The translations under genes and the position numbers were made by a program. Below the pieces are notes generated by a model. The model was not told where the DNA came from and did not search any database. It saw nothing but the letters and a program-made list of their open reading frames with translations. Below are positions 1-10,626 of a stretch of 64,000 bases of DNA, piece after piece (the stretch's first letter is position 1; the number at the start of each line of letters is the position of its first letter). Origin of the DNA: Scilla litardierei (lineage: Eukaryota; Streptophyta; Magnoliopsida; Asparagales; Asparagaceae); assembly GCA_030789695.1 (NCBI GenBank), contig CM061136.1, positions 131,416,648 through 131,480,647 on the forward strand, written 5' to 3'.

Positions 1-583
1 TTTCCACTCCATAATTGTAACTTACCTTATATTCAATTTCCTTATGTCTCTTTTATGTTCTATGCCATGTTGTGGTATCATGTTACTCCTATGCCATACA
101 TACTTCTTTTATGTTTCAATTATATTATGTCATTTGCCATGCCATGTAGCATTTGCATACCATGTTAATAATATGCCTTGAGATTGGGATATCCTACTTG
201 GACACGCTTTGACGTGCTCCTTCCGTGGGTTTTCAGGTGGTAGTAATCTTGCAGGTGCAGCTTGGAGTTGGAGGTTAGAGTTATTTGTGGGTGTATTTTG
301 AGGGTTTTATTAGCAAGTTATTGTTGTAATTTGAGAGTGGGTTAAATATTTGTACTCATATTTGTAATTGATATTCATTATATATATGAATGTGTTGTTC
401 TTTGTTGAATTTTGTCGTATACGTTATTCTTTGGTGTTGTATGATTGGAGCAGTACATGTACATCCCAGCACGTGCGCAGTGGCCTGCTGGTTTTATTTG
501 TATTCCTCTTCGTAACACTCTCCACTCTGGGATCACCTGGGACGGATTCGTACTTCCCGAGTAACCTGGGGAGCGGGGCGTTA
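1..583 (+). repeat. 3' end of an unassigned long LTR, cut by the window edge
   Basis: This is noncoding, T-rich sequence ending in GGGGCGTTACA, which looks like the 3' terminus of a long plant gypsy-type LTR. A related terminus (AAGCGGGGTGTGACA) recurs at 2836. No primer-binding site follows, so it could be a solo or 3' LTR. The family was not identified and the orientation rests on the CA terminus only. Confidence 0.4.
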
Positions 584-1140
584 CATGTGCCTCACCGTTA
601 ACCGCCTGTGCTCCGCCGTGATCGCCCAGGCACACGACGGCAGGCTGTTGACAGTGACCGCAGCGAGCAGCAGCGCACAGCAGTGCCCAGGCACGACTGT
701 AGCACCGCCGAGTGCTGCCACGGCGACGCCAGGCACCGCCAGCATAGCAGACCCCTCCCCGGGCGCTGTCACAGCCGCTGTGCTGTCTTCAAGCGCTGCC
801 TAAGCCCCGACAGCGGCCGTGAGACCCCCCGACACCAGCAGCGCCTCCCCTGACCACAGAAGCGACTCCTATTGACCGCAGCAACGCACATCAAACTCCC
901 CTAGTCGCTGTCCTTGCGCGACGACCACCCTATAGCCGTAGACAACTAGCGACGCTTTCCTGGTAGCTTCGTGGGATCATCTCTTCTCTACGGTTAGTAA
1001 CGTTCGTGATAACACGTTTTATATCATTTGCTAATAGTTTTTGAACCATTAATAAATGATGATCAACTAGTGGACTTAATGTACTGATGATAACATGATT
1101 AACCGTAGGGTTGATAACTTGTTTACACAACTTCTAGTTA
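584..1140. other. GC-rich noncoding stretch, nothing recognised
   Basis: The first 300 bases are rich in CAGC/GCAC words and give several short overlapping ORFs on both strands with no recognisable protein. The rest is AT-rich. I see no gene, RNA or transposon end that I can support. Confidence 0.5.
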
Positions 1141-2836
1141 ACATGATAGCCTAGGTTGCTTGATAAATTGTTGTATATTCATTCATATTAACCTCTTAAC
1201 GTAATTAACATGTTAGTAACTTAACGTACGTTAATATTGATGTGAACCCATCTTAGGATAGAGGACTTATTAAAAATTGGATCATTAGAAGTTTTAGGAT
1301 TGCCTAATAATTCTAGTCCCGTCGTAACGAACTTATTCGTGCACGTGTTTTATCAACAGAGAACCCGTCGTTCCGTACCGTTCACGCGACCAGAGTCCAA
1401 CCCCTGACGTCGCTACCAGACATCAGAGTAGCTCTCGCGTTGTGTTGAGGTAAGTCCCGCTCCGTAGGAACCCCCACATCACCTGTTAATCAACCTAAAA
1501 ATCGTAGCTTCTGATTATTTTTGTAACTCACTAATCAAGATTAATAATTGAAACTGTAGGCTGGACTGTGTTGTGAACACATAGGTAGTTATTGGACTCT
1601 GGTTGATCGTGACTTCAACGTGATTGTTCAGGCAAGTGATACTTGCCAGTAATTGTTTAGGCCATATTCTAGGCCATTTTTTAAAATTGCATAAAAGAGA
1701 CTAGGCGGTGAAATGATAGTCGCCTAGACGACCATATTTGATTTAGTTTGCGAACGAAACTAGATCCGACACCCTACTTGATCTAGCTTGACAACGAAGC
1801 TAGATCCGACACTTTTTACATGCTTTCATTCATGCTTCCATGTCATGTTTACTTTCAATTAACGGTACGCACTTTAACTGCTCATTGTCATGTCATGTCA
1901 TGCATCGAAATGTTTCATCGTGATTGTGTAGCACACGCTACAATTATTGTAACTATTGAGGCTAGGCACCTTCTTTACGGGCACAACCCTATGTCGTATT
2001 GAATAACACTTCCTGGCTTGTGATCCAGAAGCGAGCTCATGTACTTGGGAAACCAAGGCTCGATACATGTGGAGGGGTAGGGTTAAGCTGTCATGCAGCG
2101 TAGAAGGATGCCTGATCTGCTCCTTCAGCTGTAAGGAGTAAATCATATGCACAATGTGAAAAGATAATGTTCGTGATTCGTGAAACAATGTTTTGTTCGT
2201 AGTTTCTTCTACGACGTGCATGCATGTTCATCATGTCATTTTAAATTGTCACATTCTTAAATATCATGTCATTTCATTATATTAGAACTGATAGTCGCTT
2301 TTCTTTTATTTGTATCCTTGCACAAAATTCCTCTGCTTTCCTTTCGGAGACTTTTGTTGACATGTGCCATCTTCTCTTTGGGTGTCACATGTCAGGTTCT
2401 GAGTCCGAGTTAGTTGCAGAGGACGAGCAGTTCGTGAACGCTGAGTTCGAGGTACCTGTAGAGACCGAGGTCGAGGACACTGGTGACCAGTCCTAGACTC
2501 ACCTGGAGTCTTCTTAGTTGTGGTCATTTTTAGTAGTTGCAGTTAGGTTTCGGTGCGTAGCACCTGACTCTTGTGCTTTTGTTTCGGCCATGCTTTAGGC
2601 CTTTTTGTTCAGACTTGTACTTTTGTGACTTTCTATGATGTTGGAATAATTTCTGGATATTGTTGGTGGATGTTTCTTTTATGTCTGCCTTATTGTTATT
2701 ATTGTTGTTTCGTCACAATGCAAGGACCTGCCATTTGTTTTTTTATAGACGCTTATCAGACTGCAGCTTTACAGCTCCACGTCTGAGTGGACCTCCTCAC
2801 ATTCCGCCTTCCATACTTGGGAAGCGGGGTGTGACA
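1141..2836 (+). repeat. Degenerate LTR-like noncoding DNA ending in GTGTGACA
   Basis: This AT-rich stretch has no convincing ORF and ends in a CA-type LTR terminus similar to the one at 583. It contains a tandem pair of 36-base hairpin units at 1739-1815. A short acidic ORF (2266-2496) is not supported by any motif. The stretch is most simply an old LTR or LTR remnant of the same broad kind as 1-583. Confidence 0.35.
1739..1815. repeat. Tandem pair of hairpin-forming 36-base units
   Basis: Two adjacent units end in CTAGATCCGACAC. The second contains a perfect 10-base inverted repeat (GATCTAGCTT / AAGCTAGATC, spacer GACAACG). The first has the same arms with one change. Confidence 0.6.
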
Positions 2837-3732
2837 TCACCGACCCCCCCGGAAAGGGGCACTAACCCGAGCGGAAGATTGCCTCAATCCAGGGAAGCTC
2901 GCCTATCCCCGCCTCTAGCTCGCCTCCAAGGTCAACCAGAGAAGCTCGCTTGTCCGACCGTCAAGCTCGCCGTGCCAAGGATAGGCTCACCTACCCTCCA
3001 ACAAGAAGCACCGTTCGGAGAGCTTGGTGGCCGAGCTTGGCTCTCCCCCGAGAGCGACCGGGCATAAATATCTATGGCAGGGTGATGTGGGCTCACATCC
3101 CCTCCGTTAATGCCAGAGGTTAAGGGCGAGAACTGATGGCTGCCCCTCACGTCTCATTAATGCACCTGACACCATCTGACACCATTAATACGGAAAATAT
3201 CTCTGACACAACGTGCCAACCTATCGCTTCACCACTCGAGTGCCAGCTGGGTTGATTCGACAGCTGACAGGATAGCGAGCAACTGCCTTTCAGCCCTATA
3301 AATACCACCCTCTTGCCTCCATAGAGGGGGGTGGTCAGTTAAAACCTCTAACTCATTCCCATATTAAAGGTCGGATATCCTCTATATATCTGCACCTTTC
3401 TTATAAGCTCGCCACGCCTCACCGATCTGTCTTAAGATCGTCAAGTGTGCCCGACGCATACATTTCACGTCACTTGCTGACTTAAGAATCGGAGAGGCTA
3501 CGGGCTGACACCCAGCCCCGCCTTTCTGACGAGTTGCTATTCTCGCAGGAAGCTCGCCTTAGCTACCGAGAGACGACGACCTTCAGCGACCTCCAGGCGA
3601 CCTTGAACCCTTCACCTTCGAAGCAAGTTCTGAGCCATGCAAACCTCGTCGTTAGCCAAAAACTTGTAATCATTGTACCTGTGATTCCCAGTAACAAATA
3701 AATCTCATTGTTGGCGGATCTGACCCGCAACA
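2834..3732 (+). repeat. 5' LTR of Tat-like Ty3/gypsy element G1
   Basis: The LTR ends in CCGCAACA at 3732 and is followed directly by a plant gypsy primer-binding motif. It contains a TATA box (3297-3304) and, in its 5' part, at least five AGCTCGCC/AGCTCGCT words between about 2895 and 2975, with two more near 3405 and 3555. The left boundary is uncertain: TGACATCACC at 2834 is the best TG start, but it abuts another LTR terminus. The 3' LTR of this element is not in the window. Confidence 0.5.
3297..3304 (+). promoter_or_regulatory. TATA box of the G1 LTR
   Basis: TATAAATA lies in a GC-balanced stretch within the LTR, upstream of the expected R region. Confidence 0.55.
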
Positions 3733-3734
3733 AT

Positions 3735-3751
3735 TAGCACCGTCTGTGGGA
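3735..3751 (+). promoter_or_regulatory. Primer-binding site region of G1
   Basis: The motif GCACCGTCTGTGGGAA begins a few bases after the LTR end. It matches the conserved GCGCCGTCTGTGGGAA leader of plant Tat-lineage gypsy elements with one change. The tRNA primer was not assigned. Confidence 0.6.
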
Positions 3752-3766
3752 ACAAGGGTTACACCC

Positions 3767-4195
3767 ATGTCAGGCTCCACACGTCCTCACCGCAATTCTC
3801 GCCACGATAACTCACCCGACGTCACACCCCCTCCGTCTCTGAGGAGGCCGGGTCGACTTGAGACCATCATCAGTGACACTCTAAGGCCGTCCTTGGCCGA
3901 AGAGCCCCGTTCTCCCCAAAGGATTCCCCCAATGAATCAACCCCTTGAGGGGTCGGCCTGGTCATTAAGGACGCGGCCCTCGGCATCTACAAGAGCTTTC
4001 AGAGCTTTACCAAGATGATGGAGAAGTGGACCGTTGCCCGGCAAGGGGGACCACCTCGGGCAGAAGGCCCCTCCGAGCTCCGCAATGTGAGGAGAGACCT
4101 CCCCCCCAATTTGATGAGGAAGCAGCTGCACAACAGAGGCAGTTCGAAGAAGCGGAGGTAGCTGCTCTGTAGAGGGAGATCAATAGGGAGGAGAA
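3767..4195 (+). pseudogene. Start of G1 gag-like ORF, truncated by A1
   Basis: An ATG at 3767, 15 bases after the PBS, opens a Pro/Ser/Arg-rich frame (begins MSGSTRPHR) as expected at the start of a gypsy gag leader. The frame stops near 4018 and a second frame with Glu/Arg-rich coding character runs to the A1 insertion at 4195, which suggests a frameshift. No gag core or zinc knuckle is reached before the truncation. The rest of G1 should lie beyond the far side of A1, past the gap. Confidence 0.4.
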
Positions 4196-5924
4196 TGTAA
4201 TGCCCTGATAGCTACTACACAAGTACTAGAGGGGGGGGGGGGGGTGAATAGTACTTTAAAATAATTAAGAAGATAATTCATAATTATCTTGCAAACTCAA
4301 CCAACAATGTGGAAATGAAAATGTGACAACAATAAAACATAATCGCAAATAAACGAATTAACGGGTTCAGATCCACCCAAGTCTCCCCGACTTGTTCCCG
4401 GTGATCCGACGTCCCAAACACCCGGATCCCCTCCGGATACTTGAGTTAGAAACTTCTAACTCAAATTTGCACTCTGAAATACTTGTAGAAAACCTCTACA
4501 AGATCAAATCATACACAAAAGAAAATGTGACTCCCACAAACCGGGATCACACACAACTCTCACAACCGAGAGAAATACTTGCAATATCAATGTAAATGAA
4601 ATAAGAAATGCTTACCACAAAACCCTATGCCTTGAGTAAAACTTACGATTTTACGGCAAGAAGGATTTTGGGGAAGAAGAAGGCACAAAACCCTAGCTCC
4701 AAGATGTTGACCAGCAATGTGGGGCTAGGAAGGAGATGGTGACCTTGGATCAAGCTCTTGGCTTGAGTGGCTCACAATCAATGAATCTCTCTTTAGGAAT
4801 AAGAGTGAGGGAGAGATTCTTGAGCAATGAATGAGCTTGGAAAATGAGAATAAATGCTTCTCTTTGATTCTCTAAAATGTAATAAATATCAGCCTTGAAT
4901 GCTTAGCAAGAAGCCCTTCAAGTATATATAGGATAGAGGAAAGAGAGAGCAAAAATTGTGGCATTTAATGCTCCAACGGCTCTATTCTGAAGCAGTCTAG
5001 TCGGTCAAAGAAGGATCACCGACCGACTAGTTTCTCAACTAGTCGGTCGGTGATTCAACATGAACCGACTAACTGGAGAACAGCCAATATGAAAAGTTCA
5101 GGGAGTTTAGAACTAGTCGGTCTAAGAAGACTTGCCAACCGACTAGTTTCACAACTAGTCGGTCGGTGAGTGTTCTTTGACCGACTAACAGATGAAATAG
5201 AATAGGCTGAATTCAAAGACAGCTAGTCGGTTTAAGAACAAATTCCAACCGACTAGTTTCACAACTAGTCGGTCGGTCATTGTTCTTTGACCGACTAACT
5301 GTAAACAGTAAGTTAGGCTGGAAAATGAAAGCTCAACTAGTCGGTCTAAGAAGGATTCCTAACCGACTAGTTTGACAACTAGTCGGTTGGTGAACCTTCT
5401 TGGACCGACTAACTGTAAACAGTGAATGAGCTGAAAATGAACAAGGCATTCTAGTCGGTTCAAGAAGGATTGCCGACCAACTAGATTGCCATCTAGTCGG
5501 TTGGTTCTTCTTCCTGAACCAACTAACATGCACAAGAAGCTGCGATAAGAAGCGTTAAGCTTCGGGAAAGTTTCTATGGGCTTCTAAGATAATCCTAGCT
5601 CTAATATATGATCGTTATGAAGATTAAAACGTAAGACCTACTCAAGGCTTAACATTCTACGAAAAGAAGCTAGAAGACTATAAATAAAACTTGACGAACC
5701 GTCTTCAAAGGCTTCCTTTCGAATCTCTTGACTTCAATAAAAGTCCTTGAGCTTCAACGAAGCTTCAAGCACACGATCACGCGCTTTGAGAAGTCTTGAG
5801 ACGTCGCTTTTGATGTTCATAGAATTTTGGCGACGATCTCCATAACTGCGCTCACAACGAGTTAGTTCACGATATTTATGTTTGTTCATCATCAAAACCA
5901 AATCCGGGGAATCAATACTCAACA
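4196..5924 (-). repeat. 3' LTR of A1
   Basis: This 1729-base LTR, written on the plus strand from TGTAATGCCC to TCAACA, matches the two A2 LTRs (46634-48358 and 51863-53588). On the minus strand it holds an array of TAGTCGGTC/GACCGACTA motifs (4996-5527) upstream of a TATA-like box (4920-4932), and AAACCCTA boxes near 4690 in the transcribed part. A run of about 16 G at 4231-4246 replaces 6-7 G in A2. Confidence 0.85.
4996..5527 (-). promoter_or_regulatory. TAGTCGGTC motif array and TATA box in the A1 LTR
   Basis: About twenty copies of TAGTCGGT or its complement occur, mostly as opposed pairs such as CCGACTAGTTTCACAACTAG followed by TCGGTCGG. The array lies upstream, on the minus strand, of CCTATATATACT (4920-4932). 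The same array is in both A2 LTRs and recurs internally in A1 at 25766-25951. Confidence 0.7.
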
Positions 5925-5938
5925 TTCTCCCCCTTTTT
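5925..5938 (-). promoter_or_regulatory. Polypurine tract of A1
   Basis: On the minus strand AAAAAGGGGGAGAA directly precedes the 3' LTR. The preceding TTTGTCATCACC is also typical of SIRE-type elements and is identical in A2. Confidence 0.75.
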
Positions 5939-6511
5939 GGTGATGACAAACCAACATAAATAATAATAAAAAATAATGATTCAAATGAAATTTACGTACT
6001 CTCCCTGCATTGATGACACGTTAGTTCCATATTAAATAATAATCATACGCATCAAGCAGACGAGGAAAGTATAAAATGTGAATCCAATTATTGAAATTTA
6101 GGATCTAAGTCCATTTTTATATCTTAACTCCCCCTGAATCTAATATATCAAATTAGATTCACAGTAAATTGCTTTGAATTATCATGTAGCACATCGTCAT
6201 TATTAATTCTCTCCCCTTTTGGCATAAGCAAAAAGAGCGGGAGGAGATCAACGACAACAACAATGGCTAAAATATAAAAGCACGGGAGTCGAAGAACACG
6301 ACCACGGTCCAAATGACACCAAAGAAAAATACGAAGTAAATCAAAGCGTGCCAACAAGACCATAGTCGAAAATCGAAAAACAAAATCATCAAAACTCAAC
6401 TCAATTGCACATATTGAGTTATGGAACATACTCTCCAATATCAACATTCATAATAAATTAAGTGCATGGAAAACAATTCTATGGTTTCATAGAAATAATT
6501 TCTATTAAATC
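5939..6511 (-). other. 3' noncoding region of A1
   Basis: No ORF is supported. The stretch aligns by eye with A2 48373-49110 up to TCTATTAAATC, after which A1 runs into microsatellite and MITE DNA. This break marks where the tract at 6512-7614 entered A1. Confidence 0.65.
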
Positions 6512-6551
6512 TATATATATGTATATGTATATATATACATATACATGTATA

Positions 6552-6933
6552 GGAAAATTTTCAAATGCAAACATTTCGCACCGTGCGAAAATGTTTTTAG
6601 TTTTTTTTTGAAAATTTTTTTTTCAAAAATTCTTTTTTCCACCCTCATTATATGTTGTTATACCCCCCTCAAAAAATAATGGTTGAGAAATAATGCCATT
6701 TGGCCTTCGATCAAGGCATTTCATCAAATTCGCACGTTTTGAGACCGTTAAATTTGTAACGGGTGGATGGGTGCTCTAATGCCCAACGGGTTCACCCATT
6801 ATTTTCCCTGGGGTATATAATTGTATGGATTAAACATCAAAAAAAGAATTTTTGAAAAAAAAATTTCAAAAAAAATAAAAAAATTGTTTTCGCACGGTGC
6901 GAAAAGCCCTTTTTTCACATTTGAAGATCCCTC
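6552..6933. mobile_element. MITE-like element with TTCGCAC-GTGCGAA terminal repeats
   Basis: The ends form imperfect terminal inverted repeats: GGAAAATTTTCAAATG on the left against GAGGGATCTTCAAATG read inward from the right. Both arms then carry a 15-base near-palindrome (TTCGCACCGTGCGAA and its complement) and long A/T runs. TA dinucleotides flank both ends (6550-6551 and 6934-6935), which suits a Tc1/mariner-type duplication, but the surrounding DNA is itself TA-rich. The interior has no coding potential. The superfamily is unassigned. Confidence 0.6.
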
Positions 6934-7614
<681 letters not shown>

Positions 7615-7818
7615 ATATAAACGATCCTCTGATCGGGGCACATCATACAACATATCTCACAGCATACATCGAAGTATCACAAAACATGTATACATCAAAA
7701 TACATCATAAAAACATCCAAAAATATCAAAAATCCATAACCACCAACTATCCTACCCCACTCTCTCACGACTATATAAATCATCCAAAGTGCACATGGGA
7801 TAGTCCTCCAACACAAGC
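7615..7818 (-). other. 3' untranslated stretch after the A1 post-pol ORF
   Basis: AT-rich sequence without an ORF lies between the microsatellite and the stop codon of the post-pol ORF. It is assigned to A1 by position only. Confidence 0.4.
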
Positions 7819-8894
7819 TCAGGAGGTGGAGGCAGGGTCAGCAGCAGCAGCAGGCTCTACAGATGGAGTGGTGGTTACTGGGTCGACTGGAGTATTCACA
7901 GAAGGGAGAGTCGCAGCAGGAGTGGTCTCGGGAGCACCAACAGAAACATCCACCAAAGGAATGGTGACAGCAGGTGTGCTCTCGGGAGCACCAGCAGAAA
8001 CTGCAGCAGCAGACGTACCTTCAGTGGCATGGACAGGAGATCCAACAAGCTCCTGGAGCTCAGCCTCATCCATCTCCTCACCGTCAAAAACTGACGGAGG
8101 AACCTCAATGCCCAAGTGAGAGCAGATGCGAGCTAGCATCTCATCAGAACGAGAAACACGAGACTCCACACGTCTCAGAGAGATGGCAAACTCAGCGAGT
8201 GAGGGAGGAGGTGGAGGAGCAGCTGAAGAGGTACCCTCGGTGGCAGAAGGAGTAGTCCTCTGAACGCGACGAAGCGCTGCAAGAGACTTCTTGATGGCCG
8301 TCGCATTCAGAGGAGGACCCAACAGACGCTGGTCATCGGGAGGGAGAGGGACCCCGAAGTGACAAAAGACGAGGGTCAAAAGGCAAGGATATGGGATGTG
8401 AGTTGATTTTGTGGACTTTCAGATACATTCAAAAGAGTCCATCTTATCTAGGATGATACGAGCCCAATTGATCTCGCTCCCCATGAAAAGAGCGTAGATC
8501 AGCTTGAGGAACGGCTGAGAGGGCAATCTAGATGAGCCGTACTTTGGAAGGAGGCACGACTTCAAGATAAGATTGAGGACCCAAGCATTAGGCTTAAATG
8601 ATTTGGAAGGGACGCCAATCATGGCGGGAGGGATCACACGAAACATCTCGGCAAGCATGGTCTGGTCCAGATCGTGGATATTATCCACGGAGATATCAGC
8701 TGGAAGAAGGCCAGAGGATGACACACCTATCAACTCCCCTAAGATTTCTGCCGTGAGGACAATAGGTGTCCCCAAGACAGTCGTCTCAATGGAGTGAGTG
8801 TCTTCATACTGACCCCGGACACGATTCACGTAGAATAATTTGACGAGATGGGGGTACGGGTGAGGGTTCGCCTTGGGGTCATGGTGAAGATAGT
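7819..8894 (-). pseudogene. A1 post-pol ORF, C-terminal part (plant transposon-protein-like domain)
   Basis: On the minus strand this continues the frame of 25440-24939 across the Ath-out insertion: the codons on either side of the ATAGT duplication join in frame (GLLDY then LHHDPK). It resembles the 'putative plant transposon protein' family. Visible landmarks are LVKLFYVN, VLGTPIVLTAEILGELIGV, LIYALFMGSEINWARIILD and FGVPL, all with counterparts in the ORF of B at 35512-36679. A TGA at about 8419 follows DSFECI, but the same frame resumes with homologous sequence, so it is one broken ORF. The tail holds a possible coiled coil and Ala/Pro/Thr-rich repeats. The function is unknown; the position matches the env-like ORF of SIRE elements. 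Starting at 8979, inside the Athila LTR, would be an artefact. Confidence 0.7.
8890..8894. repeat. Target-site duplication of Ath-out (left)
   Basis: ATAGT directly precedes the left LTR end and is repeated at 24934-24938 after the right LTR. Confidence 0.9.
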
Positions 8895-10626
8895 TGACCG
8901 GCACCCCGTTTACGGTTTGGGCGCGGTGTCGTTTTACCGCAAGTGCACGGTTAGTGTAGGGTGCGGGTTTATCGAACACAGGGAGGTGGATGGCTTGAGT
9001 GGCTACTAGCCTCGCCTAGGTTGTGTGCTAGCTACGTGGATAATATGGGTGGAAGTGTAGAAATAAAAGAAAGAAATGAAAATGACACGAAATGAATCCC
9101 CGCTAACACGGGCTAGAGCACTCATGACACTTGGCATTTGACTTGACCCAGGGTGAGACATTGCCCCAAAAGGTGGTACCTAGCGTCCATGGCCCGATAT
9201 TCCGGTCGGTGCCAAGCACGCTAGGCCTACCCGGTTCCGGACGGTGGGCATTCCCATGTCAATTAACACCTTCCGTAACCGGGAGCATTAAGGCCACAAT
9301 GATATCTCCCAACACTTCGTCCAAGCCGCTCCCACGCGCGAGGACTCGATGTCAACGCTCGGGGCGTGAGCTATGGCTAGGGAGTCAAACGCCAAGTTTA
9401 TTCCCCATTGGCCCGACGGTCAGAGGCGGTCTTTCTCCCGCCAATGACAATGAAACGCCCCCGCGTAACCCTAATGGCCAAATAGGTCGAATGTGATTTC
9501 TAGCAATACATCGAAGCGGGTCTTGACTAGACAAGCACCCGGACCCCAATCCCCAACACATCTAGTGTGTTGCCGTACGAATTGGACTCAGATTGCTAGA
9601 AATCCCCATTGACACATTTCGTCGAACACATGCCATGCAACCAAGCCAAATGTAACAACCAAGCATCAATCCTACCCTAACCCGTATTAGGGTTCATCAA
9701 ACACTACTCGATGGTGAATAACATGATAGAAAGCAATAATAATGACAAACAAGCATTCACCATCAAGCAAAGCAAATACAACACAAAACAATGAAATGGG
9801 AAAACAAGAGAAAGAAATACTTATCTTGAGTTTGAATCTTCAATCCAATACAAGATTTATTAACCAAAGGACCTAATCTAAACTAACCTAAAGCTCATAA
9901 GAGAAAGGGGCAAAAGCCCTAAAAAAACTGAAGAAGAAGCTCCTCAAGTCGGCCAGCCTCGTGTATTTATAGCCCCACTTCGAAACCCTAACGGTTCGGG
10001 TCCAAACCCGCAGAAAAAACGTCACCCGATCGGTTGACAAGTCAACCGATCGATTGATCCGTTACAAATAAAAAACAGAAAACGGCGGAGCTTCACCCGG
10101 TCAGATGAACCGGTCGGTTGAGTTCTTGGGGTGACCGGTTGGATCTTGGCGCCATCGGGTGAAGAGGTCGGTTGGATGCACGTGTCTTGGCTCCTCAGAA
10201 TCAGCTACAGATGAACCGATCAGGTGAGAGTCACCCGATCGGTTGGCATTTGGCTCAAAAAGACAGAGAAACGGCCGCCGTTGAACCGGCCTGTGAACTG
10301 GTCGGGTGACTTCCACTTGAGCTCCGGCTGAGACCGGGTGGTGCACGCGTGCATCACCCGATCGGTTGGAGATGACCAACCGACCGGGTAAGGGGCTGAA
10401 AGATGTAATCTTCGTCGTTTGACCCCCTGGATCACGCGTGACTCCTCCCGTTGCTCCGGGGACTTGAGATATCGTCATTAAACGTCCCCTACGCGGGCAA
10501 TCTCCTGCAAACATGGAGAAACAAAGAAAAGTGAAAGAAAACGAGAAAATACGAGAAAACGAATAAAAGACGGCGGAAAACACGGAAGAAAACGTGCGCA
10601 AATATATGAAATATAAACGCACGTCA
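8895..10626 (-). repeat. 3' LTR of Ath-out
   Basis: Begins TGACCGGC and ends GCACGTCA as written, which is TGACGTGC...GCCGGTCA on the coding strand. An array of CCGATCGG-centred motifs lies at about 10030-10410, with a TATA-like sequence on its far side (minus strand). The 121-residue ORF at 9131-9496 is also present unchanged in the other LTR, but looks like noncoding LTR sequence. Confidence 0.9.

Noticed and set aside
584..853. Overlapping GC-rich ORFs near the left end
   Set aside because: Several frames are open at once because of base composition. None has a recognisable domain.
2266..2496. Short ORF with an acidic tail
   Set aside because: It sits in degenerate LTR-like DNA, has no motif and no supported start.
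4996..5527. CRISPR-like look of regularly spaced repeats in A-family LTRs
   Set aside because: The units are short opposed motifs with variable spacing inside plant LTRs. There are no cas genes and no true repeat-spacer structure.
8419..8979. Start of the post-pol ORF at 8979
   Set aside because: The first 27 or so residues are Athila LTR read by chance. The true upstream part is at 24939-25440.
9131..9496. 121-residue ORF, repeated unchanged at 23427-23792
   Set aside because: It lies in both LTRs of Ath-out, runs antisense to the element, and its identity reflects LTR identity rather than coding selection.
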